This document shows, one piece after another, positions 18,714 to 31,072 of a stretch of 55,202 nucleotides of DNA. The notes under the pieces were generated by a model. That model worked only from the letters and a program-made list of their open reading frames with translations. It did no database searches and was not told the origin of the DNA. A program made the position numbers and the translations under genes. Source of the DNA: Blautia luti (GTDB lineage: Bacteria > Bacillota > Clostridia > Lachnospirales > Lachnospiraceae); NCBI RefSeq assembly GCF_013304735.1, contig NZ_JAAITI010000024.1, positions 1-55,202 on the forward strand. The letters run 5' to 3'. Position 1 is the stretch's first letter, and the number at the start of each line of letters is the position of its first letter.

Positions 18714-19514
18714 ATGAGAAGAAACAAAAGAAGAAAACAGCGGCTGAAGTCAGCGCTAGTCCTGCTGATCGTTCTGTTTATCCTGGCGGGACTTGGTGGT
18801 ATGCTGTTTATCTCACACAAGAATAAAGTAGAAAAACAACAGAGGAAAGAGGCGGCACTGGCAGCTCTGGAGAGTATTCCGGAAGTGACAGCCACCCCTG
18901 TAGCGACGGCGACACCGGTTCCAACAGCGACACCGACACCATCAGTAACTCCGATTCCTACCATACTGCCGGCTTTTGAACCGGAAAATTATCAGGGAAT
19001 CTGGTACAGCGAAGATGGACTGACAACGATTAATATTTACGATATCAGTCTGAAGTCCGTTTCGTTTACCTATAAGCGTATAAATGGAAGAAATCATTCC
19101 CTGAGTGCGGAGGCAGATGTAACTGCGGAAGTGGCAGGAAATGCCACACAGTTTCGGTTTAAGGATTCGGAAGGGAACAAGGCAAAAGGAGAGTTTGTTT
19201 TTGATAAAAGCGGAGAGCTTTATGTAAAAGTCAAAACTTATAAAAGGGCAGACGGATCAAAGACCTATCCAAAAACAGAATCTATTATGAGAAGAGAAGC
19301 TCCGGTAGAGGAGGACTCATCACAGGAACAGACGGCTGATAATAATGCAGCAGAAGGATCTTCGGAAACATCGGAGGAAGGAACAGTGTCCTATGATGAA
19401 AATACTTACAGTGAAGATACCTATTATAATGGAAGTAATGATACGTCATCTCAGGAAGATGCCGATATTTATCAGATTCCATATGGTGAGGAAGAAACTT
19501 ATTACACGGAGTAG
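18714..19514 (+). CDS. Membrane-anchored protein with Thr/Pro linker, family unknown
   Basis: About 267 residues from the ATG at 18714, placed 7 bases after AGAGGTG; an in-frame GTG and ATG lie just upstream. A very basic N-terminus (RRNKRRKQR) precedes one membrane helix (about 14-34). Next is a Thr/Ala/Pro linker of repeated ATPVATATPVP-like units (about 65-90). A compact beta-rich domain (about 95-195, YQGIWYSEDG) follows. The tail is rich in Ser, Glu, Asp and Tyr. This is the layout of a surface protein with a stalk. I do not recognise the outer domain. Confidence 0.7.
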   Translation: MRRNKRRKQRLKSALVLLIVLFILAGLGGMLFISHKNKVEKQQRKEAALAALESIPEVTATPVATATPVPTATPTPSVTPIPTILPAFEPENYQGIWYSEDGLTTINIYDISLKSVSFTYKRINGRNHSLSAEADVTAEVAGNATQFRFKDSEGNKAKGEFVFDKSGELYVKVKTYKRADGSKTYPKTESIMRREAPVEEDSSQEQTADNNAAEGSSETSEEGTVSYDENTYSEDTYYNGSNDTSSQEDADIYQIPYGEEETYYTE

Positions 19515-19550
19515 GAAGCGGGATAGCACAGCTGCCGGTCTGACATAAAA

Positions 19551-19638
19551 AATAAAGAATCCCCGGATTTGTGGCATTTGGAAATTTTCTGTACAGAAAG
19601 TTTCCTAGCTGCTTCAAATTCCGGGGATTTCTTTATTT
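19551..19638. terminator. Long bidirectional terminator
   Basis: AAAGAATCCCCGGA at the left pairs with TCCGGGGATTTCTTT at the right. A second hairpin (GGAAA...TTCTGTACAGAA...TTTCC) sits in its loop. It separates the membrane protein gene on plus from the XRE regulator on minus. Confidence 0.85.
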
Positions 19639-19857
19639 GATCATTTTTTTTCGGTCTGTACGGCCGACGAGATAGTCAATGCTGGTGTCGTAATAATTTG
19701 CCAGCCGGATAAGCATTTCGATAGGAATATTACGGGATCCCGTCTCATAATGGGAATAAGAACGCTGACTGATATGAAGAATCTCACTTAATTCTTTCTG
19801 GGACAGATCTGCGTCTGTACGTAAATCCTGAATACGCTGAAATTTCATTGTGCTCAC
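19633..19857 (-). CDS. XRE-family helix-turn-helix regulator
   Basis: 74 residues, almost only a HTH_3 domain: LRTDADLSQKELSEILHISQ is the first two helices, and SHYETGSRNIPIEMLIRLA follows. The C-terminal TSIDYLVGRTD is typical of small XRE regulators. It binds DNA, probably as a dimer; target unknown. It is divergent from comM with a 187-base gap that could hold operators. The stop codon lies within the right arm of the terminator. Confidence 0.92.
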   Translation of the reverse strand: MSTMKFQRIQDLRTDADLSQKELSEILHISQRSYSHYETGSRNIPIEMLIRLANYYDTSIDYLVGRTDRKKMIK

Positions 19858-20044
19858 CTCTTCTTTCTATAGGAAGTATAAAACAGAACGAATTGCACTC
19901 TTGCAAAAGAGAGCAAAATGGACTATACTAAATTCATTATCTTCTTTTATTCAGAAAATGTCTATCTGAAATTTCCCATTTATAAATGAAAAAGACGAAA
20001 AAACTGAAGATCGGGTTCGGATTTTATCGCAGAAAGGAAAAGAT

Positions 20045-21571
20045 TTGTTTGCAAGTGTTTTATCGGCGGCGATTTTTGGCATGGAAGTGCGGGAAATCCA
20101 GGTTGAAGCAGATGTCAGTGACGGACTTCCTTCTTTTACTATGGTTGGTTTTCCATCTGCACAGGTGAGAGAAGCACAGGAGCGAGTGCGGACAGCATTC
20201 AAAAATAACCGGCTCAGTCTGCCACCCAAAAGAGTGACCGTGAATTTTGCGCCGGCAGATATGAAGAAGGAAGGTGCAGGCTTTGACCTGCCGGTAGCTG
20301 CGGCAGTGATGGCAGCAGCCGGAATACTGGAACCGGAGCTTCTAAAAGAGGTTCTGGTTGTAGGCGAAATCAGTCTGAATGGAGAAATTCATGGAGTTTC
20401 CGGGGTTCTGCCGCGGGTGATCCGGGCAAGAGAACTTGGACTTCGATTTTGTATTATTCCTCAGGAAAACCTGAGAGAGGGAAGGCTGGTACGGGATATG
20501 CAGGTGGTTGGTGTGAAGACACTGACAGATATGATTTGCTGCCTGAAGGAACCACAGATGTATACATATCCGGAACCGGAAGTAGAAAAAAGAGAAAGCC
20601 AGGAAGAAAAAGGTGTCGATTTTGCGGATATCTGTGGTCAGGAAGCGGCAAGACGAGCAGCGGAAATCGCAGTCAGCGGGTTTCACAATATCCTTTTTAT
20701 TGGCCCACCGGGTTCCGGGAAAACCATGCTTGCAAGGCGTCTGCCGACAGTTATGCCGAAACTTACTTTTGAGGAGAGTCTGGAGATAACAAAAGTATAC
20801 AGTGTGGCAGGACTTCTCACAGAAAAAGATCCACTGATCAGGGAAAGGCCATTTCGCAGTCCCCATCATACCAGTTCTCCACAGGCATTGGCAGGAGGAG
20901 GCAGGATTCCAGGCCCGGGGGAAATTACTCTGGCACACAGGGGCGTACTTTTTCTGGATGAAATGCCGGAATTTTCCAGGAAAAGTCTGGAGATTCTTCG
21001 ACAGCCTCTGGAAGATAAAGAAATTCATCTGTCCAGGGCAGCAGGAACTTATACATTTCCTGCGAGTTTTATGCTGGCAGCGGCGATGAACCCCTGCCCG
21101 TGTGGATTTTATCCGGATATGAACCGCTGTCGTTGCACACCTGGAGAAATTACACATTATCTGGGCAAAATCAGCCAGCCTCTTCTGGAGCGGATTGATA
21201 TCTGCACAGAAGTTCCGGCCGTGAGTTTTTCAAAAATGAAAAAAAGAATACAGGGGGAATCTTCGGCGAAAATCAGAGAAAGAGTAGAGGCGGTACAGGA
21301 GATTCAGAGAAAGCGTTATCAGAAAGAAGAAATCTGTTTTAACGGAGAGCTTGACGGAAGAATGCTGGAGAAGTACTGTGTGTTGACGAGGGCAGCAGAA
21401 GAAATACTGGAACAGGCATACGGGCAGTTCCAGTTCAGCACCAGGGCATATCACAAGATACTGAAAGTAGCCAGAACCATTGCGGATATGGAAAAATCAG
21501 AAAAGATTCAATCGGAACATATCTGTGAGGCACTGACATACCGGGCATATGATAAAAAATATTGGTCATAA
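20045..21571 (+). CDS. comM: YifB/ComM family Mg-chelatase-like AAA+ ATPase
   Basis: 508 residues. ComM homologues are ring helicases that drive branch migration of incoming DNA during natural transformation in Gram-negatives; the role in Clostridia is inferred. Domains: N-terminal Lon-like ChlI domain (1-170), AAA+ core (about 195-400, Walker A GPPGSGKTML, FLDEMPEFSR), C-terminal Mg_chelatase_C (about 415-505). A Cys cluster PCPCGFYPDMNRCRCTP lies in the core. The start is TTG after AGAAAGGAAAAG; this gives the usual N-terminus FASVLSAAIFGME. dprA follows 26 bases later. Confidence 0.93.
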   Translation: MFASVLSAAIFGMEVREIQVEADVSDGLPSFTMVGFPSAQVREAQERVRTAFKNNRLSLPPKRVTVNFAPADMKKEGAGFDLPVAAAVMAAAGILEPELLKEVLVVGEISLNGEIHGVSGVLPRVIRARELGLRFCIIPQENLREGRLVRDMQVVGVKTLTDMICCLKEPQMYTYPEPEVEKRESQEEKGVDFADICGQEAARRAAEIAVSGFHNILFIGPPGSGKTMLARRLPTVMPKLTFEESLEITKVYSVAGLLTEKDPLIRERPFRSPHHTSSPQALAGGGRIPGPGEITLAHRGVLFLDEMPEFSRKSLEILRQPLEDKEIHLSRAAGTYTFPASFMLAAAMNPCPCGFYPDMNRCRCTPGEITHYLGKISQPLLERIDICTEVPAVSFSKMKKRIQGESSAKIRERVEAVQEIQRKRYQKEEICFNGELDGRMLEKYCVLTRAAEEILEQAYGQFQFSTRAYHKILKVARTIADMEKSEKIQSEHICEALTYRAYDKKYWS

Positions 21572-21597
21572 AACAGCAGAAAGGAAGGTACTTTATA

Positions 21598-22482
21598 ATG
21601 GAAGAAATACAGAAAAAGATTCGCTGTGCGGAAAAAAACAGTCGTATTTATCCGGCAAAACTCCGGGAAATTTCCGGTATGCCGGAGAGACTGTATTATA
21701 TTGGAAGGTTTCCTGAAAATGACCGTCCTTCCGCTGCGATTGTGGGAGCCAGACTGTGCAGTACCTACGGTCGGATACAGGCTTTTCGTTATGGGAAGTT
21801 TTTGAGTGAGCATGGTGTACAGGTGATCAGCGGTATGGCAGCCGGGATTGATGCAGAAAGCCATAAAGGAGCACTGGAAGGAGGAACGCCGACGTTTGCA
21901 GTGCTTGGAAACGGCGTCGATATCTGTTATCCGTCATCCAGCAGAAGTATTTACCGGAGGATTCCTCAGGAAAATGGTGGAATTATCAGCGAATATGAAC
22001 CAGGAACCAGAGGCAGGGCCTATCATTTTCCGGCCAGGAACCGGATCATCAGCGGACTTGCGGATCTGGTACTTGTGGTGGAAGCAAAAGAAAAGAGTGG
22101 ATCGCTGATTACTGCAGCCTGTGCACTGGAGCAGGGAAAAATGGTATATGCCATTCCAGGAGCGGTAAATGATGCGTTAAGCCGTGGATGCCACAAACTG
22201 ATTTACGATGGAGCGGGGATTGCCTATTCCCCGGAAATTCTTCTGGATGAGTGGGGTTTGTCTGTGAAAAAAAAGACAAATTTGTCGGGAAAAACCAAGA
22301 TAGGACTTGCAACGGATTTGGATTTGGTGTATAGTTGTCTCGATTTACGACCAAAAAATCTGGATCAGATTATCAGAAAAACCGGTTTTTCACCGGGAAA
22401 AACAGCCGGTATACTGGGACAGCTCATGCTGATGGGACTGGTGAAGGAAACCGGAAGACAGAATTATATCAGACTTGAATAA
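21598..22482 (+). CDS. dprA: DNA processing protein DprA
   Basis: 294 residues from the ATG at 21598, which has a GAAAGGAAGG site; the longer frame overlapping comM is unlikely. DprA loads RecA on incoming single-stranded DNA. The Rossmann core shows AIVGARLCSTYG, VISGMAAGIDAESHKGAL and LGNGVDICYPSSS. FPARNRIISGLAD and EAKEKSGSLITA complete the family pattern. A short C-terminal winged-helix domain (about 230-294) follows. The N-terminal SAM-like domain is short. It is in an operon-like run with comM and topA. Confidence 0.95.
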   Translation: MEEIQKKIRCAEKNSRIYPAKLREISGMPERLYYIGRFPENDRPSAAIVGARLCSTYGRIQAFRYGKFLSEHGVQVISGMAAGIDAESHKGALEGGTPTFAVLGNGVDICYPSSSRSIYRRIPQENGGIISEYEPGTRGRAYHFPARNRIISGLADLVLVVEAKEKSGSLITAACALEQGKMVYAIPGAVNDALSRGCHKLIYDGAGIAYSPEILLDEWGLSVKKKTNLSGKTKIGLATDLDLVYSCLDLRPKNLDQIIRKTGFSPGKTAGILGQLMLMGLVKETGRQNYIRLE

Positions 22483-22553
22483 CCGCCTTTTTGCCGGCAG
22501 CAGTGAGATTTTTTACACCGGACAGAAGGCAGAATAAGATTAGGAGAGGTAAA

Positions 22554-24626
22554 ATGGCCAAAAATCTGGTGATAGTAGAGTCACCTGCTAAAATGAAAAC
22601 AGTAAAAAAGTTTCTGGGGGCAAATTATACAGTAGAGGCATCCAATGGCCACGTAAGGGATTTTCCAAAGAGCCAGTTTGGTATTGATGTAGACAATGAT
22701 TTTGAACCCAAGTATATTACGATAAGAGGAAAGGGAGAGCTTCTTGCAAAACTCCGTAAAGAAGCAAAAAAAGCAGATAAGATCTATCTCGCAACGGACC
22801 CTGACCGTGAAGGAGAGGCAATCTCCTGGCATCTGATGCAGGCACTGAAAACAGATACTTCAAAGATGCACAGAATTACATTTAATGAAGTAACAAAAAC
22901 AGCAGTCAAGGCGTCCATCAAACAGGCCAGAGAGCTGGATATGAATCTTGTGGATGCACAGCAGGCCAGACGTATGCTGGACCGTATGGTAGGTTATACC
23001 ATCAGCCCACTTCTCTGGGCCAAAGTAAAAAGAGGATTAAGTGCAGGCCGTGTGCAGTCTGTAGCACTGCGTATCATCTGTGACCGAGAAGATGAGATCA
23101 ACGCATTCATTCCGGAAGAGTACTGGAGCCTGGAAGGTGAATTTCAGGTAAAAGGTGAAAAGAAGCCGTTAACGGCCAAGTTCTATGGAACTGATAAAAA
23201 ACTTCCGATCAAAAACCGCCAGGAAATGGATGAAATCCTGAAAAATCTGGAAAACTGTAAATATGAGATCACAGAAGTAAAAAAAGGCGAGAGGATCAAA
23301 AATGCTCCGCTCCCGTTTACAACCAGTACACTGCAGCAGGAAGCGGCCAAGACTCTGAATTTTTCCACACAGAAAACCATGCGTCTGGCACAGCAGTTAT
23401 ATGAGGGTGTTGATGTCAAGGGAAGCGGCACAGTAGGTCTGATCTCTTATCTGCGTACAGATTCCACCCGAATTTCCGAGGAAGCAGATGCAGCAGCAAG
23501 AACCTACATTTCTGAACAGTACGGACAGAATTATGTTTCTCAGACAGAAAAGACAGTCAAAAACGGACAGAAGATCCAGGATGCCCATGAGGCAATCCGC
23601 CCTACAGACATTACAAGGACACCGGTTCTTGTGAAAGAATCTCTCACCAGAGATCAGTTTCGTCTGTATCAGCTGATCTGGAGACGCTTTGCGGCCAGCA
23701 GAATGGCACCGGCACGTTATGAGACTACATCTGTCAAGATCGGAGCCGGCGAGTATGTATTTACGGTTGCGGCATCCAAGGTTGCGTTTGATGGTTTTAT
23801 GTCTGTGTATACAGAAGAGGGCGATGACAAAAAAGGCAATATTTTAAGTCAGAGCCTGGAAAAAGGCATGGAGCTGAAACTGAAAGAACTGAAACCGGAA
23901 CAGCATTTTACACAGCCACCGGCACATTATACAGAGGCATCACTTGTAAAAACCATGGAAGAACTGGGAATTGGACGCCCGAGTACCTATGCGCCGACGA
24001 TCACAACGATCATCAGCCGACGCTACGTATCAAAGGAACAGAAAAATCTTTACGTTACAGAGCTTGGTGAAGTTGTTAACAATATTATGAAACAGGCATT
24101 TCCGAGTATTGTGGATGTAAACTTTACAGCTACCATGGAGGGACTTCTGGACTGCGTGGAGGCAGGCACTGTGCAGTGGAAGACTGTTGTACGTAATTTC
24201 TATCCGGATCTGAAACATGATGTGGATGAGGCGGAGAAAGAACTGGAGAAAGTTGATATCCAGGATGAGGTTACAGATGTAGTCTGCGACAACTGTGGCC
24301 GTAACATGGTAATTAAGTATGGTCCACACGGAAGATTTCTTGCATGCCCGGGATTCCCGGACTGCCGTAATACGAAACCATATTATGAAAAGATTGGTGT
24401 TGCATGTCCGAAATGTGGCGGTGAAATTGTCATGAAAAAAACGAAAAAGGGCAGAAAATATTACGGATGTGAGAATAATCCGGAATGTGATTTTATGTCC
24501 TGGCAGAAACCATCCGCAAAGAAATGTCCGAAATGTGGCAATTATATGCTCGAAAAGGGAAATAAGCTGGTTTGCAGCCAGGAAACCTGCGGATATGTGG
24601 AACAGAAACCAAAAGATGAAGATTGA
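22554..24626 (+). CDS. topA: DNA topoisomerase I
   Basis: 690 residues from the ATG at 22554, behind TAGGAGAGG; an upstream extension is not supported. A type IA topoisomerase that relaxes negative supercoils. The Toprim domain starts KNLVIVESPAKMKTVKKFLG, with DPDREGEAISWH near residue 85. The catalytic Tyr lies in ISYLRTDSTRIS near residue 300. Three C-terminal zinc ribbons are visible: CDNCGRNM, CPKCGGEI and CPKCGNYM, each with a second Cys pair. It lies 71 bases after dprA. Confidence 0.97.
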   Translation: MAKNLVIVESPAKMKTVKKFLGANYTVEASNGHVRDFPKSQFGIDVDNDFEPKYITIRGKGELLAKLRKEAKKADKIYLATDPDREGEAISWHLMQALKTDTSKMHRITFNEVTKTAVKASIKQARELDMNLVDAQQARRMLDRMVGYTISPLLWAKVKRGLSAGRVQSVALRIICDREDEINAFIPEEYWSLEGEFQVKGEKKPLTAKFYGTDKKLPIKNRQEMDEILKNLENCKYEITEVKKGERIKNAPLPFTTSTLQQEAAKTLNFSTQKTMRLAQQLYEGVDVKGSGTVGLISYLRTDSTRISEEADAAARTYISEQYGQNYVSQTEKTVKNGQKIQDAHEAIRPTDITRTPVLVKESLTRDQFRLYQLIWRRFAASRMAPARYETTSVKIGAGEYVFTVAASKVAFDGFMSVYTEEGDDKKGNILSQSLEKGMELKLKELKPEQHFTQPPAHYTEASLVKTMEELGIGRPSTYAPTITTIISRRYVSKEQKNLYVTELGEVVNNIMKQAFPSIVDVNFTATMEGLLDCVEAGTVQWKTVVRNFYPDLKHDVDEAEKELEKVDIQDEVTDVVCDNCGRNMVIKYGPHGRFLACPGFPDCRNTKPYYEKIGVACPKCGGEIVMKKTKKGRKYYGCENNPECDFMSWQKPSAKKCPKCGNYMLEKGNKLVCSQETCGYVEQKPKDED

Positions 24627-24647
24627 TGGAATAAATGCTTTTCTACC

Positions 24648-24662
24648 AATTTTCAGAAAATC
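24648..24662 (+). promoter_or_regulatory. CodY box upstream of codY
   Basis: AATTTTCAGAAAATC matches the known CodY consensus AATTTTCWGAAAATT at 14 of 15 positions. It ends 31 bases before the -35 of the codY promoter, which suggests autoregulation (inference). Confidence 0.7.
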
Positions 24663-24693
24663 CCGTTAAAAATAAAAAAAATATAAAAATGTC

Positions 24694-24722
24694 TTGTAAA
24701 TTTCCAGAATAACGTGTAATAT
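24694..24722 (+). promoter_or_regulatory. codY promoter
   Basis: TTGTAA (24694-24699), 17-base spacer, TAATAT (24717-24722). About 50 bases before the start codon. Confidence 0.75.
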
Positions 24723-24773
24723 TAGACTAGAAAAACGATTTCTTTCAAGGTACGAAAGTGAAAGGAGGAAAAA

Positions 24774-25559
24774 ATGAGCGTTCAGTTGCTAGATAAAACT
24801 AGAAAAATCAATAAGCTTCTGCATAACAGCAGCTCAAGCAAGGTAGTGTTTAACGACATTTGCCAGGTGCTCATGGAAACCTTAAGTTCCAACATCCTGG
24901 TACTCAGTAAGAAAGGTAAGGTTCTGGGAGTCAGTATCTGTCCGGGCGTAGATGAGATCACAGAGCTGATCGATGATAAGATCGGCGGACATATTGATCC
25001 GTTATTGAACGAGAGATTTCTTGGCGTTCTTTCTACCAAGGAGAATGTCAATCTCCAGACACTTGGCTTTGAGCATGTACCAGGGAATTATCAGGGAATC
25101 GTAAACCCTATCGATATTGCAGGTGAGAGACTGGGAACATTATTTATGTATCGTAACGATCATCCGTATGATATTGAAGATATTATTGTCAGTGAGTACG
25201 GTACAACTGTTGTAGGTCTGGAAATGATGCGTGCGGTTCATGATGAGAATGCGGAGGAAGACAGAAAGCAGCAGATCGTGAAATCTGCGTTCAGTACCCT
25301 GTCCTTCTCAGAGCTTGAGGCGATCATCCATATCTTTGATGAACTGGATGGAGACGAAGGCATCCTTGTTGCCAGCAAGATTGCTGACCGCGTAGGTATC
25401 ACCAGATCTGTGATCGTAAATGCACTGCGTAAATTTGAGAGTGCAGGTGTGATCGAGTCCCGTTCTTCCGGTATGAAGGGAACTTACATTAAGGTTCTTA
25501 ATGAAGTAATCTTCGACGAGCTTGAGGAGATCAAGGCACAGAGAAACAAAAAGGCATAA
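24774..25559 (+). CDS. codY: GTP- and branched-chain-amino-acid-sensing repressor CodY
   Basis: 261 residues, the normal CodY length. It is a global nutritional repressor in Firmicutes. The N-terminal GAF-like domain (1-155) binds Ile, Leu or Val and starts with LLDKTRKINKLLH. A linker follows, then a C-terminal winged HTH (about 200-258) with ASKIADRVGITRSVIVNALR as its recognition part. AAAGGAGG precedes the ATG. The gene has its own promoter and CodY box and ends in a terminator. Its usual partner codW/hslUV genes are not here. Confidence 0.98.
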   Translation: MSVQLLDKTRKINKLLHNSSSSKVVFNDICQVLMETLSSNILVLSKKGKVLGVSICPGVDEITELIDDKIGGHIDPLLNERFLGVLSTKENVNLQTLGFEHVPGNYQGIVNPIDIAGERLGTLFMYRNDHPYDIEDIIVSEYGTTVVGLEMMRAVHDENAEEDRKQQIVKSAFSTLSFSELEAIIHIFDELDGDEGILVASKIADRVGITRSVIVNALRKFESAGVIESRSSGMKGTYIKVLNEVIFDELEEIKAQRNKKA

Positions 25560-25609
25560 TGCGATCTGCATTATCTGCCGACTGATAATATAAGATAAAG
25601 AACGTGACG

Positions 25610-25646
25610 AAAGAGACTACCCGTTATTGTGGGCAGTCTCTTTTTT
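25610..25646 (+). terminator. codY terminator
   Basis: AGAGACTACCC pairs with GGGCAGTCTCT (one mismatch) and is followed by a run of T. Confidence 0.9.
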
Positions 25647-25795
25647 ACTGAAATTCTTTTGCAGGATCGCATAAAAGGAAAGTGTATCTTTTTAGAAAAA
25701 ATCAAAATAAATAATGAAATTAAGAAAATAAGAGAAAACAAGAGTATAAAAGAGATATAAAGAGAATAAACTAGAAATAGTATATCTTAAAAGAG

Positions 25796-25824
25796 TTGCG
25801 AAAAAACGTGAAATTCACTAATAT
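25796..25824 (+). promoter_or_regulatory. groESL promoter
   Basis: TTGCGA (25796-25801), 17-base spacer, TAATAT (25819-25824). The CIRCE operator begins 12 bases downstream, placing it over the transcription start. The 150 bases before this hold only very A/G-rich sequence without a visible gene. Confidence 0.75.
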
Positions 25825-25835
25825 AGCCATAGTGA

Positions 25836-25862
25836 TTAGCACTCGTAGAAAGTGAGTGCTAG
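25836..25862 (+). promoter_or_regulatory. CIRCE operator (HrcA site)
   Basis: TTAGCACTC, 9-base spacer, GAGTGCTAG. It matches the CIRCE consensus TTAGCACTC-N9-GAGTGCTAA except for the last base. HrcA represses heat-shock operons through this site; hrcA itself is not in the window. Confidence 0.97.
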
Positions 25863-25899
25863 CAAACGAAAATGGAACTGATAAGGAGGAACATAGATC

Positions 25900-26184
25900 A
25901 TGAAGTTAGTACCTTTAGGCGACAGAGTAGTATTAAAACAGGTTGAGGCAGAAGAGACAACAGCATCCGGAATCGTACTTCCGGGACAGGCACAGGAGAA
26001 ACCACAGCAGGCAGAAGTTATCGCAGTTGGTCCTGGCGGAGTTGTAAATGGCAAAGAAGTAAAGATGGAAGTAGAAGTCGGAAACACTGTTATTTACTCC
26101 AAATATGCAGGAACAGAAGTTAAGATGGATGGTACGGATTACATCATTGTAAAACAGGAAGATATCCTGGCAGTTATTAAATAA
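25900..26184 (+). CDS. groES: Co-chaperonin GroES
   Basis: 94 residues, the normal length. It forms the heptameric lid of the GroEL folding chamber. The N-terminus [20 protein letters not shown] and VIAVGPGG are family signatures; the mobile loop is about residues 17-33. AAGGAGG precedes the ATG. It is the first gene of the CIRCE-controlled operon, with groEL 47 bases downstream. Confidence 0.98.
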   Translation: MKLVPLGDRVVLKQVEAEETTASGIVLPGQAQEKPQQAEVIAVGPGGVVNGKEVKMEVEVGNTVIYSKYAGTEVKMDGTDYIIVKQEDILAVIK

Positions 26185-26213
26185 TATAAACATCTTATCG
26201 TATATCAATATAA

Positions 26214-27851
<1,638 letters not shown>

Positions 27852-27885
27852 TAATCAGCTAAGCAGGTGAAATTGTTCACAAAAT

Positions 27886-27920
27886 AAGAGGGCCTGCGTC
27901 ATGGACGCGGCCCTCTTTTT
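27886..27920 (+). terminator. groESL terminator
   Basis: AAGAGGGCC-T-GCGTC pairs with GACGC-GGCCCTCTT around ATG and is followed by T. Confidence 0.93.
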
Positions 27921-27965
27921 GTGTTATAATCAAAAAAATCAGTAAATTACGAAAGGAAGAAGCAA

Positions 27966-28469
27966 ATGAGTGACTTATATTCAGAACTTCTGGTAAAGAA
28001 GAAACAGACAGCAAAGGATATGGTTGTGAAATACGGTCTTATTGTACTGACAGTGATCATGGCTATAGGAGGCCTTTTAGTGAACGGTCTTTTACTGGTG
28101 CCGGCTGTTGCGCTCGGTGTTGCCTGTTATTTTGTAATACCGAAAACAGATCTGGAATACGAGTATCTGTTTGTAAATGGTGAGCTGGATATTGATATGA
28201 TTATGTCCAAGTCCAAGAGAAAAAGAGTAAAATCCATCCAGCTTGCGGAAGCAGATCTTGTAGCACCTCTGAAATCCCACAGAATGGACTATTACAACGG
28301 AAATCAGAAAATGAAAGTGATGGATTTTTCCTCCGGTATTGAGGATCATAAACGTTATGCCATGATCACAAGAGACGGTGGTGAAACATGCAAAGTGATT
28401 CTCGAATTAGATGACGCCCTGGCAAACACCATGAAAAATTCTGCACCAAGTAAAGTTTTTTTGGATTGA
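27966..28469 (+). CDS. DUF6106-type membrane protein
   Basis: 167 residues. A short cytoplasmic N-terminus (SDLYSELLVKKK) is followed by two hydrophobic segments (about 22-42 and 44-60). The C-terminal part (about 65-167) is soluble and has DLEYEYLFVNGELDIDMI near its start. This matches the DUF6106 group of Lachnospiraceae; function unknown. A TATAAT at 27925-27930 may be its -10. The guaB promoter overlaps its stop codon. Confidence 0.78.
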   Translation: MSDLYSELLVKKKQTAKDMVVKYGLIVLTVIMAIGGLLVNGLLLVPAVALGVACYFVIPKTDLEYEYLFVNGELDIDMIMSKSKRKRVKSIQLAEADLVAPLKSHRMDYYNGNQKMKVMDFSSGIEDHKRYAMITRDGGETCKVILELDDALANTMKNSAPSKVFLD

Positions 28470-28494
28470 CATGAAACTTGTTTTTTGTTACACT
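28466..28494 (+). promoter_or_regulatory. guaB promoter
   Basis: Perfect TTGACA (28466-28471), 17-base spacer, TACACT (28489-28494). The -35 includes the TGA stop of the previous gene. Confidence 0.8.
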
Positions 28495-28509
28495 AGTTCA
28501 CAAATTTAA

Positions 28510-30835
<2,326 letters not shown>

Positions 30836-30849
30836 ACAGTATGAAAAAA

Positions 30850-30864
30850 TAATTTCTGAAAATT
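30850..30864 (+). promoter_or_regulatory. CodY-like box before the purine operon
   Basis: TAATTTCTGAAAATT matches AATTTTCWGAAAATT at 13 of 15 positions. It ends 5 bases before the -35 of the promoter at 30870. CodY control of this operon is an inference. Confidence 0.5.
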
Positions 30865-30869
30865 GGGAC

Positions 30870-30898
30870 TTGAAAATTCAGAAGAAGTATTGTAGTAT
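30870..30898 (+). promoter_or_regulatory. Promoter of the ZTP-controlled purine operon
   Basis: TTGAAA (30870-30875), 17-base spacer, TAGTAT (30893-30898). The riboswitch begins about 10 bases later. Confidence 0.7.
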
Positions 30899-30908
30899 AA
30901 CAACAGAA

Positions 30909-30985
30909 GCTGCATGACTGGCGGAAAGTAGGATTACCTACAGGGAGTGCAGTGAAATGAGAAGCCGACCGCCTGGGCAGCCTGA
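30909..30985 (+). ncRNA. ZTP (pfl) riboswitch aptamer
   Basis: CTGCA pairs with TGCAG and encloses TGACTGGCG, a GTAGG/CCTAC hairpin and GGGAG. After a linker comes CCGCCTGGGC, the hallmark P3 sequence of the pfl motif. The ligand in known members is ZMP/ZTP (AICAR phosphates), which builds up when formyl-folate is short. It precedes the two genes that consume AICAR and close the IMP ring, which fits fully. Confidence 0.92.
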
Positions 30986-31010
30986 TAAAGGGGTGTCCAG
31001 GCGGTTTTTT
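30969..31010 (+). terminator. ZTP riboswitch expression-platform terminator
   Basis: CCGCCTGG (30969-30976) pairs with CCAGGCGG (30997-31004), followed by six T. The left arm is also the conserved P3 part of the aptamer, so ligand binding should prevent terminator formation and turn the genes on. Confidence 0.9.
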
Positions 31011-31072
31011 GTTACCTGCTGATACCTGGAATGATCCCCGGGCCTTACATTAGACAAGGAGGACTGTGAAAA

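Noticed and set aside
18880..18965. Repeated ACACCGGTTCCAACAGCGAC-like units
   Set aside because: They encode the Thr/Pro linker of a surface protein and are not a CRISPR array or mobile repeat.
19930..19985. CodY-like TTTTATTCAGAAAATG before comM
   Set aside because: Only about 11 of 15 positions match, no better than expected in AT-rich intergenic DNA.
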